This document shows, piece by piece, positions 1 to 11,000 of a stretch of DNA of 64,000 nt. The notes beneath the pieces were generated by a model. It was given only the letters and a program-made list of their open reading frames with translations, had not been told where the DNA came from and searched no databases. The DNA comes from Bolinopsis microptera. Lineage: Eukaryota > Ctenophora > Tentaculata > Lobata > Bolinopsidae. Position numbers and translations under genes: made by a program. How positions within the stretch are numbered: the stretch's first letter is position 1; every line of letters starts with the position of its first letter. Where the stretch lies: assembly GCF_026151205.1 (NCBI RefSeq), contig NC_087073.1, forward strand, positions 13,225,837 through 13,289,836, written 5' to 3'.

Positions 1-2049
1 AGTTATTTAAGCACCAAATTATCAAGCTTTTTTGATAAGTAAATAAGTATTGCTTTGTTAGACTGATATTTTGCTGTGTCACAGATGCGAGCTAAATATT
101 TGTTCGTTTTCTTTGTTATGATCTTCGATCCTTACTTCTTAGACGCTTCAAGACATTCGATTGAGGTCAGATTCCACAATCATCACTAAACCTTTTTCCA
201 GCTATCGGATTAAGTTTTACTGTTAGCCCTAAACCTTGCAAATCATATTTCACCACAAAATTAGACCGGAAACCTTAATTCCACCCCTAAACCCGAACTC
301 CGGTCGTCTGGCTAGATTTACCACAAGGGACCACTAGGTTTTACGTTAGACCTAGACCCACAGTGTTAGACGACCAGTCCTACTTTAATAAGCCATTATC
401 TGAGGTTAATGCTTTAATTGTGGTTCCATTGTGTACGTGCCCTAGACCCCGGGTGTAACCTAGCCTTTATAGCACGATATTATCAGACAATCACTGCCAC
501 TAGAGGTCCCCTCCCCGTTAATTCCCATGTGACGTAATACAATTTAGTGGAAACAATTGAGGTGTAATTGTTGTTAACACGATAGGTGTGGAGCGGGTGA
601 TTGAGTTAGAGCATTTCTGTGAGGGGTTGTAGAACGGCAAATACCGCGACTTACGGTGAAGAAGAAGCTCTCAATGCTGTACAGTAAAACAATTACCTGG
701 ACAATTCATGCAATTAACTGACACACGGACATGGTAAAATGTGGCGGAGTGGAAGGTGTCTGAAACCGCAACCACTGAGCTATTCCGGCCCCCAACAATT
801 GCAGCTGTTGCGCTTTTTAATTATTCGCGTTATATTTGCGAGCAGCGACTTTTATAGATTGAGTACTTTTGTCTGTTCTTACTTGGCATTATATTAGCTT
901 GATGATTTGGATAGTGAATCTACTGAGATTACTTCCTTTCGAACGAAAAATTGAACGAAAAATTGAACGAAAAATTGAGTTACAGATTTAACTGAAACTA
1001 AAATAGATTGGAGCTTAAATTTTGTTTTACTTTGTGGCACTACCAGCAACGGGATGAAAACCCTTTGCGATATTTGTTTGTGTTTGAAATTAGCTATTAA
1101 TTAAGTGTTTTTAAATGAGAAGAGCAACACGTTGCCAACTGCATTTTTAACTGTACCCAGAGAACTGCTCTGAAAAATGACTCTTAAATTATCCTTATCT
1201 GATCCTTATCCGACCCTTAACTGACCCTTAACTGACTCATAAATGACCATTATCTGGCCCTTAAATGACTATTATCTGACCCTAATCTAACCCTTATCAA
1301 CCCCTGCAAAGATGTCGGATTGATTCAAGATAAGATTTGGTCTGAGTTAGGTTAAAGTTTCGGTTGAGATTGGGTAGAGATAATTTAAAATAAGGGTTGA
1401 TTTTATTTTTACTCTGGTTTTACACCAGTGTGAATCTTCTATCAGCTCTGTTTAGTCAGGGTTTCACAGGATCATGTGTCAAAACAGCTCATATTGCCAG
1501 CAACTTTATATGGTCGCCAGCTACAAACTTCCAAGATCCAATCTTTAAACGAACTACTGATTGTTCTGCCGGCCGTAACTTATTTTCACATGGCGATCAT
1601 ATTACATGTGTATATCCATTATACCACTGTATCTTTCAGCTTACAATTGTTACAGTTACCTTCGTAGGTAAATTGTGCCGAGATCCGTTCCTTGGACCAA
1701 CTTATTTCCAGCTCCTACAATTTAAGCCACTTTTATGTAATAAATTTACCTTTAATTTTGTCGTAAATGTCTTCATTCCTAGGGTACAACTTCGTTTGTC
1801 ACAGTTGACTAAAGTTAACCAGGTGCAATTTGTCACTAAATTGTTTGATGTGGTATAATTCAAAGAGACACCATGTAATGTTATTGATACGGTGAAAAAT
1901 GTAGTTTTCCTCTGAGATTGCGAGCTCGCCATACGAGGATATAAGTCGAAATGGATATTTGTTACATAGTGAGATAGTACTGGTGTTGGAAGTATTAAGA
2001 CCATCTTGATTAGTCATTTGATGATTTTAACGTTTTAAACTTTTGCCAG
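1..2049. other. no recognisable gene; short repeats only
   Basis: I find no convincing exon here. The longest open frame (1397-1858, +) has no domain, no compositional bias towards coding and no splice context. The stretch holds a 12-bp tandem repeat (941-976) and, at about 1190-1310, a degenerate array of TGACCCTTA-like units. It may contain introns of the gene whose last exon lies at 2050. Confidence 0.6.
941..976. repeat. 12-bp tandem repeat, 3 copies
   Basis: The unit gaacgaaaaatt occurs three times in perfect tandem. Simple satellite; no function suggested. Confidence 0.9.
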
Positions 2050-2196
2050 GACCGTAATGCAACTGATTATGGATTAAGTTTAAAGTTCTCGTCGAGTAAA
2101 AGAAGATCTGTAGCAGCGGCATTGAAAGAACTCCAAGAAAAAAGACACATCTTCAAGTCACAGATCAGAAACCTATACAAATCAAGTAAAGATTGA
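2050..2196 (+). CDS. terminal exon of an unidentified gene (partial)
   Basis: A 48-codon open stretch follows a splice-acceptor-like ttttgccag and ends at TGA 2194-2196. It reads DRNATDYGLSLKF, then a basic, helix-prone tail containing KRRSVAAALKELQEKRH and ending KSSKD. The composition (Lys/Arg/Glu/Ser, with no in-frame stop before the end) looks like the C-terminal exon of a longer protein whose earlier exons lie upstream or outside the window. I do not recognise the family. The stop lies only 127 bp before the ATG of the next gene on the same strand, so the two transcription units are very tightly spaced. Confidence 0.45.
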   Translation, partial: DRNATDYGLSLKFSSSKRRSVAAALKELQEKRHIFKSQIRNLYKSSKD

Positions 2197-2323
2197 CTTA
2201 TTCATCACAAACCTGAGGAATAACTGACAGTGACAGGGTGAGAGTATTTGATTTGTATCTACTATTAAGTGGGATATTATCGAGGACTACCAACAAAGAG
2301 CCGGATTGAACGACTAATGTAGG

Positions 2324-5300
2324 ATGCTGGGTGTACTGTTACTCCTACCCCTGCATTTAGTGGTGGCTGATGAGTATGACGCTCTCTTCAAAAAGATGAT
2401 GGTATGTATAATATTTAATTCCTCTAGGAAGAAATGAAATTTGGGACATTTGCAGTTTTTTTCACTTCAACCATTCTATTCGATTTTTTTCTTCAAAATC
2501 GACATCGACTTTTTGCAGAAATTTCAATGATTGTAACGTTTTTGAAACTTGAAAGTTAGCTTTCCAAGAAATACTGATATCAATTGTACTTCAGGATTGC
2601 AACCCTAGTACGGCGGCTTTCGCTATAAGTGCTGTGAAAGATGGAAAGTTGGAGTTGAATAGAGCCTACGGTAAGGCTAACAGAGAAAAAAACATTGATG
2701 TCACCAACAATACCAGGTTCACGTCCTTCTGTCACCAACTTTATTGTTTAAAAGCTAACTTTCCAGTTTGATGACATGACATATGGTGGCCAAAAATTAA
2801 ACTTTCAACGCTTCAATAGGGAAACCCTGCTTTGTACGTTTAAAAGCAGAACAGGGCACAGTTCCGTGAAACTTGGATTGAAACAATTTTAGGGCTACTA
2901 TGAAATTTACTATGGTTTCCAGCTATAACACATAACCTCTCTATTTCAGGTTTAGTATAGGGTCGATATCTAAAGAGTTTACTGGTTACATGGCTGGTAA
3001 ACAAGTGCTAGAAGGTCACTACGACTGGCAGGAGAAGATTACAGATATATTTGCCAAGAAAAACGTTAAAATGTCCATGCAAGGTGCCTTTAGGTAAGTT
3101 TTGATTGAATCTGACCTTCAAATTCTATGCATGAAATAAGACAATAATTTTTGCATTAAATTTATTAAAAATGTATGATGATACACATATTTTAATTACA
3201 ATCTGTGGTACAGGAACAAAACGTGCACGCTAGAAGATGCCATGACGCACAGAACTGGTATTAAGATGCACGACTGGTTACTCACAGACGACAGGGACAT
3301 CTCCCGATCAGATTGGGTCACCAAATTTATCCCACTTTTCCAAGAGGTTATTTTTTGAGCTTTTATCAATCAACGTTGTTGTCAAATTGGATCTATCTCC
3401 AGTTTTTTTTACTGATTTGAAAATATATTTATTAACTTTCTGAAAGACAGTTTATACTTGTCATAAAATTAAACACAGGTGCTAGACGCTGGTAACATAT
3501 TGCAACACTATCCAGTGGCAAATAAAAGAGTAATTTGCAATTGACACTTAATGAACCATGTAATATTGTAAAATTATTATAAGTCCTCGTTTGATCGAGC
3601 AGGAGGCATTCAACTTTCTAGAAGCGTTCTAAAACAAATTAATAAATCATGACATGTTCTTGTTAAAGTAATTATAACTTATTGGCGATGATAATGACAA
3701 ATGCGTGCAATTCAATAAAATTGCATAAAATTAATCACGTCATTAATAAGTAATGACTTAATTAAGTGAACGCAGATGGCCGCACAATTAACAATTTTAA
3801 CAGCATTATTTCTTGAGAACAAACATATTTGTGGTTTTAACTGTCAATATAGTTTCATCAAAAAGGTAAATACAATTACATTGTTAATCAACATTGCCAA
3901 CGCTCAAAACACCATTACATGTTGACGCATAGGGAGAGAAAATTCTGTAAAACCATCCGTCATCTTCAAAGCGAATATTTCAGGAATTGGAGATGAGATC
4001 TTCATTTTACTACAATAACTGGTTTTACACTCTGGTGGGATACATCGTGGAGTTGTTCGGAGGGAAATCATTCGAGAAACAGGTTTTTATTCACAGACTA
4101 GTCTTTATATACGATTCTTTTTCTTTTTGTTAGGCTTGTTAAAAATAACAAGCCTGTCTTTATGTATTAGAACGGCGAATAAAATACCTTCACCACTCCA
4201 GGGTAAATATTACAAACTGTTCACATCAACTCACCTCAGGTAAAAGAGTCAATATTTGATCCGCTGGAAATGAAACAATCATGTTTTGTGTCTGACGACG
4301 AGTTCGACGCGTTAAGCGAGAAAGACTTTGCTCAGCCGTACCAGGAAGGAGAGGACCGCAGTACTCTGTACCCCGTCCCTAAAGAGGCCATGAAGTTCAT
4401 AGGGATACACAACCCAGCAGGTATGAGAGAAGCAGCTCACACTGAAACTATGTTTTGTAGTGTCATTGATATATTAGTTCCACTGGTACCAAGGGAGCCT
4501 CTGGTACCGCTTGCACCATTCGAATCGGGATAGCACCATACTGAGCATTAGGTTCATTAATTTCCGTTTGACCTGTTTACCAACAGTCTCGCACATAAAT
4601 TAATGTTCCTGATTCAGGTGGCATCATATCTACAGCGGGTGATATGGCCAAGTTCATGATCGGTGTTATAGACGCACTGAACGGTGAAGATGGAGCCGTG
4701 CTGAGCAAGTAATTGATTTTAAATCAACCTTCTATATAAAAACACTACAAACCAAAACTTAATTCCTCTAGACCTACAAGATCGCGATCACACTACCTAA
4801 ATTTATATTTCAATTGTAAAAAGGTCGTTTTACTTGTGGTAATTAAAAACTACTGAATTGTTTGTTCTCTTGTCTGAATCTTCTTCCTCAGGGACGTTAT
4901 GGAGAGTATAACAGAGCCAAAGACACTGATGGGTATGCAGTTAGGGGACTCCACATTAATAGAGAAACCTACCTTCAACGCTACCTTCAAAGACAGTGGT
5001 TATGCTTATGGGCACATCATCGGAACATACAGAGGTACTGTGCTGTATGCAATATGTTGTTCTAAAGCGAAATTCAATAGTCAACTACCCTATCGGAATT
5101 TATTCGGTCGGACATTACTTAGTTACTTGGACGCTGGAGGGCTCGTAATTATGTCTCAAAGTTAAATAGTTGCATATTAAAAATACTATATACCCAACTA
5201 GTTGGATATTACACTTGCACATTATTTCATCATAGATTGGTTTAAAAGTATCACAGCCCAAACCTTTATCTACCTGTACTAGTAGCTGCATCATGATTGA

Positions 5301-6676
5301 TTAATTAAAGAAATCACCAGGGTACAAGTACGTTAACCACGGAGGTTCCACCTACGGGCACTACAGCCTCATCACTGTAATCCCTAGTCTAAAGATAGGT
5401 GTGTTCACCGTGATAAGTGGCAACAACTACAAGAACACTAATATGTGGAGGATGCAGAAGCCCATGCAGATGTTAGTTGTTTAAATCAGTATATTGTCCT
5501 GAAATCCATAAATATGAAGTAGAGATTATGACTTATATAATATAAGTATTTTTATCAGATATATAGAAACTCTATGAGTTTCTACATATCTGATGAAACT
5601 TCATTTAACAACTCATATTACGATGGTCATGGTCTATATCGTTCGCGTTTTCTATTCGCGGCACATTATAAACCTTCTGCTTTTACTTCTACAGTATATT
5701 TATGGGGAGGAGGAGTTTGGCGGGGACTCATGGCCCTGAAGCCCAATATCAAATATGATAATTTGTTTTTGCACTTTACAACTTTGCAGCTACATGCTTG
5801 ATAAGTTGATGAAGCAAGACGTGTGGCTGGACGCAGAAAATGCTTGTACCTTCCCCAAACCATGGATTGGAGAAAACACTGACACTTTTGAAGGGGCAAA
5901 GAGAAAGGTGGAAGAGGAAATAGTCGATAAACCATTGTCCGTGGAAGAGGCTGAGTATGTCACAGGAAATTACTCAAATCCAGTTTATCCGACAATGAAA
6001 TTGAAGCTGGAGGATTCTCAATTAAAGGTAAAACCAGCTCCAACCACAAATAGTTTAACTTTAAGATCGCAAGGATTTGAGAAGGTTCAGTATATTATTT
6101 AATGCGATACGAACTTAACAAGATCCACTTTCAGTTTGAAATGGGCAATTCCAACGGCACAATAATCCGAACACCCGGAGAAAATGAAAACAGATTAAAG
6201 ATAATCCTGAACATGCCGGTAGACCCTCTAAACCTACCCGAGAAGGAGAAGATGGTAGCCTACTTGATATACCCGACTGCGCCTTTAACTGCTAATAAGG
6301 TGAATTCACAACATCATTGTATTTGTAATTAATTTTGTCATGTGCTAATGCACTTACCATTTACAAGTTGAAATAATGAATTTTCTAATCTCTGTCCTAA
6401 TCGATTGTAAAAGAGGATGGATTTTTGCAAATAAAGGAGCTATCAAGAAATTGATTCAGCGTGCAACCATAATATTATATTGGCATCGTCGATAAATGGT
6501 CATTAGCTCTAACTGAGGGTTAATAAAACTTTGAACGATTTCAGGTTGAGAATTTAGAATTTGAAATGGGACAAGAGAGATACCAGTTCACCAGAAACGG
6601 TTCAGACACTCATCACCTCTCCGTATTTCTTGTGATCGGAGCATTTATAATCAAACTGTTATCAAATAACTGTTAA
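2324..6676 (+). CDS. serine beta-lactamase-like hydrolase, 12 exons, secreted or membrane-anchored
   Basis: Exons: 2324-2401, 2595-2716, 2950-3093, 3214-3346, 3984-4082, 4240-4420, 4618-4708, 4892-5034, 5321-5471, 5790-6027, 6135-6299, 6545-6676. All are GT-AG, and the phases join to 558 codons without a stop. The first about 15 residues (MLGVLLLLPLHLVVA) form a signal peptide. The class C beta-lactamase/penicillin-binding-protein triad is visible: S72-I-S-K75 (SxxK, in GSISKEFTG), Y169-N-N171 (YxN, in YYNNWFYTLVG) and H337-G-G339 in place of KTG. The C-terminus is hydrophobic (LSVFLVIGAFII), which fits a GPI signal or a short membrane anchor. Animal members of this family act as peptidases or esterases; the substrate here is unknown. 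The exon 2 donor (AG/gttcac) is weak. The family call is strong; individual boundaries are moderately certain. Confidence 0.85.
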
Positions 6677-8078
6677 TTTAGATAAGAATACACGAAATGT
6701 ACTGACTAAAACTAAATTCAGTAGCCAATTTAATTTCAGCTAGTTTTCCATAGGAATAGGATCAAGGGTCACAGATTTAAATATCATCGTCATAATTCAT
6801 ATTATGCCATGATGCTAAATAGTTTGCATTTCCGATTACTTTGCTCAACAGCAACATTTTGAAACCGTCACTGCACGTTTCATCGATAACGTGTTCTATT
6901 TATTACATATTTGAAATTTTCTCTGAAATCAAGAGAAGTAACTGTAAGTTTATAAGTAGATTATCTTATTAAATTCTTTTGTTAGCTCCTCAACTCTAGT
7001 TTTTTTGTCGTAAAAATTAAAATGTTAACCGGTTTTTGTTTTCGTTGTGATTGTTTTTAGTAAAATTTATATGTCCGTTCACGCAATATTTAGTTTATAA
7101 GTAGATTATCTTATTTAATTCTTTTGTTAGCTCCTCAACTCTAGTTTTGCTTGTCGTAAAAATTTAAATGTTAACCGGTTTTTGTTTTCGTTGTGATTGT
7201 TTTTAGCAAAATTTATATGTCCGTTCACGCAATATTAGTCCAAATTACGTCCAATAAAGTAATCAAAAATATTCTGTATTCAATTGATTAATTAAATTTA
7301 ATAAATTAGAGCTAGCGTCTCTTTTAATTTCTCTGCGGCCAAATTTGGTGAAGATTTAGTAATTTTCAAAGTAAGAATCCCGTGAAAAAGGACGGGAAAT
7401 TGAACCAGATCCCGGTCGTCCAGATCCCGGTCGACCACAGCTGGTTTCGGAGCTAACTCAGTTAGTGACTGGCTGGAAATTATGCACAATACAATTGAAA
7501 CGACATATTATGAAGTAATGGAATGATTATTGAATCAAGAATTTACAATATCACGGAACAAACCACGATCATAACGATCAATGATAAAGCATTTGAAAAG
7601 CTCTGAAATTTAGAATCAAGTACTTATATCTTACATTGAAACTTAACCGTTAAACATTTTAACTATTTAATTTACAAGTTAAAAATCATTTCTATATTAA
7701 CTGAACTAAACAGCATCACAATTATAAATTTAAAATATAAAACTAAAATTTCAACAGCTCTGATTAAACAGAGCAGTGTCGTATCTATTTGTAATTAATG
7801 TACTGGAACGTTATTATATTTGTATTACGCACGGGTAAAAAACCTATAACAATATGATCGTTTTCACATTTTTAGTGTTTTCAAATTCGTATAATTATAG
7901 ACATGCAGTGTGAAAATATGATAATATTAGGTCTTCTTCAAAAATCAAGTCTTTCAATTCGAAGTGTAATACTATAACTAACTTACTGATAACAGCAATG
8001 CCAACTTTCTAGCGGATATCACTCAAACGCAAAATTCTCGCCAAAATGGTAAATTGAATAAATTAAAACTGTTCTAAT
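6677..8078. other. intergenic, no gene seen
   Basis: AT-rich spacer between the convergent hydrolase (+) and metacaspase-like (-) genes. It contains a 145-bp tandem duplication (listed separately) and an AATAAA near 7253 that is far from either stop codon. No exon-like open frame was found. Confidence 0.6.
6947..7236. repeat. 145-bp tandem duplication
   Basis: The block starting agtttataagtagattatc at 6947 is repeated from 7092 with only a few differences. Both copies contain ttaaccggtttttgttttcg. A recent local duplication in non-coding DNA. Confidence 0.9.
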
Positions 8079-11000
8079 TCAGAACGTGCTGTTAACAGTA
8101 CAAACATAAGTTTCTGGAGGAGCTGAAGGCTGACTAACAGACCTTATCCCCTCTGACACCCCACCCTGTATCACACCCCGGGGATCACACACCCCCTCCC
8201 CTGCAACATATCTCTCAAACTCTGAGTGGGTCACACCCTCTAGGTCACGTGTCACCAGCTGCTCCAGAGCCAGAGCAAATGCGTTAAACTGTTCGTGTGT
8301 GTCCAGCTCCTTCTGGAAACTGTCGCGCTCACAGAGGAGTATGCAGAGGGAGCTGAGACCGTTGAGGAAGATGGCGAAGTAGAGGCGGGAGTAGCTGAAT
8401 GTTGGTTCACTTAGTAATACCTGTGAGGGGGACAGGGTTTTAAGTGTACGGTAAAACCCCGATTTACCGCAAACTCCGATTTACCGTGGCTGTTTCTTTT
8501 TCCCAACGTCCGCAGTAAATCGTGGTATTACTGAATTTGCTTAGTCAGACTGTTCGTTAACATTTCAGTAGGAGAACAAATACTGTGGACACTTAAAATT
8601 AAGTAACATATAACACATGATAAAGGTAGGTCTACAATCTACATTCTACAGGCACCCTAGGCTGCATACCTTGGCGTCCTTCATCCGCTCATACCACCAG
8701 GACTGATAAGCGTACGACTTCCTGATCCTGCCTGACCAGTAGTCTACTAGACCTGGGTCTATCTGATCATAGTAGGAAGCGTCCGTCTCCACCTCACCAT
8801 CAGGCCCTAGGTGTGCTAGTACTGGTCTTTGCTCTACCTGTTGGATGCGTTTATTATTATTATTAATCAACTATATACAGCAAACACAAGATAATAGGAA
8901 ATAAATCATAAAATCGAGTGGCCGAGTAGTCTCGACTCACCCATAGCTTCTCCATAAGCGTCTATCATGAGCTTTGTACACTAAATCGTTGAAATTACTT
9001 AAACTAAATCTTTTATTTACAATCACAATAATATTCTTCGTCATAATGTCTTTTAATAATAAATCAAATAAATTTGAACGAGGTCTGCCCCTCCTTCCTT
9101 TGTAGTCAAGACATCCTAAACATGCAAATCTAAAAGATAAGAAAGCGGGAGTGTCATCACCGCTTCTGAGAACGTGCCCAAGCATCTTCCATCGTGCTTT
9201 CTTGATCCTTTCAGTAAGGGGACTGACATTACATCTCTTATATAAGTTCTCGTTACTGATAACCGTAGGCCAATAGGTGTTGATTATCTGTCTCAGATGC
9301 TTTCTTTGAAGAACGTCGACAGATGCCATTACGGTTTCAGGAGCAGCCCAGCTGCTACAGTTATACAACAACACTGAAGTGACAAGAGCTTCGTACAACT
9401 TCAGCTTTCTACTCTCACTGATCTGAACAGAACTATTCAACCAGACTTTCTTGTAGGTGTAGAAGGCAACATTGGCTTTGTTGCGTCTGTTGACAATATC
9501 TCTTTCTGAACAGAGCTTTGATCCTAATAGCACTGACTCTCGCCACTCTTCATTTCCTCTGATTTTATTGCCATGGGCATCCAAAGCATCTGTCTCTGCC
9601 AAATACACTCTTGTAAACACCGTCTTTGATTCGTTAACAAAGAGGCTCCAGTCCTTTAGTATGTCACTGGCAATCTCTAGTATCTTCACCAGACTCTGAC
9701 CATCTTCACTCAGAAGCTCAGCATCGTCAGCATAGGCGGACTCTAACGGGAGGCCTCTATCAGAGACTGGGGGGTTTGGTCTAGGAATTGTGACACTGAT
9801 CACGGCTCTGATGTGATTCAGGGCACCGGCAAGGGTCAATGTAAACACTTTACCTGCCAGACTGTCTCCCTGGTAAGCTCCAATATTAATCACGAATTCA
9901 CCAGACTCAGCTCTGTTGACCGTCACCTTGAGCTTTGTATTTGAGAGGAGGTACTGAACCAGGCGAATGTCGTCTCTAGAGCATCCTGCATCAATGAGGA
10001 GGTTGATGATGGTCTGTCTGCGGATGGTATTAAACGCAGCGGTCATGTCAATGTTGATTTTACTATACTCAAACTCGCGCCTGGTAACCACTGATGTCAA
10101 CATTCTCTGAGACCAAACCAGGTCAGCACAACTGCGACCCTGCTTGTATGCCACCTGCCAAGGTCCAGTGTACATATCAACGTGGTAATTGATTCTGTTC
10201 AAGGCTACGAGGGATAGGACTTTTCGAGTTCCATTTAGCAATGTGAGGGGCCGGATAGACTTTACCGGACCTCGGGGTTTTCCTGGCTTCTGAAGGGGTG
10301 TCAGGATACCTTCTCCAATAGCTGAGATGTATGTGTTGGTCTCAAAGGAGAGATTGTAGATCCTAGCCAACTCATAGTGGAGGGGATATCCAGCAGCTTT
10401 CATTAGCTCATTAGGTATACCGTCAGGGCCACACGCTCTACCGGATTTCAGCTTCATAACAGCACGGCCAACTTCTTCAGGTGTTATGGGACAGAGGAGG
10501 CTTCCAGGAGGGTCTATGAATGCTGGGAGGTGGGGTTCATCTTTGTCATTGAACTCATTATTAAAGTATTCTTTAATAGCTTCTGCTTTTAATGAGTCAG
10601 ATCCTAAGGTGTTGCCGTCTGCATCGTGGACAGTCACTCCATCTTTCTTCATCCTACACTGGGCCAAAGTTCTATTCGCTTCAAACATGCTTCTGCAGCT
10701 GTCGGTGTTGTTGATGACATCTACTAGGGCGTTAGCAGTGGCCTCGTTGATAGATTTCAACCTCTTTTTGATGGTACGTTTGAGATGGTTGATTCTTTTT
10801 CTGAGGTCACTCCTGTCACTTATCCCTGTGAGGCTACATTCTTGCTGAAGGGACTTTCTCTCTGCTGAAAGTTTAACGACAGTTGGATCGTCGCTGTACT
10901 GATGAGGCTTCCCCGGGGGCACTTTACCAACCACCTGGACGGCACATTTACTCAATATACCAAAAATATCAGAATTTTCAGAAATAGCATTATTAGTTAA

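Noticed and set aside
771-790. tRNA-like A-box (tagctcagtgg on the minus strand) suggesting a tRNA or SINE
   Set aside because: No B-box, no clover-leaf and no acceptor pairing could be found around it; I would not call an RNA gene.
1397-1858. 153-codon plus-strand open frame
   Set aside because: No domain, no low-complexity or signal logic, overlapping open frames on the other strand, and no splice context; looks like chance.
5574-5801. Open frame between hydrolase exons 9 and 10
   Set aside because: Lies in an intron defined by phase-consistent flanking exons; no family similarity.
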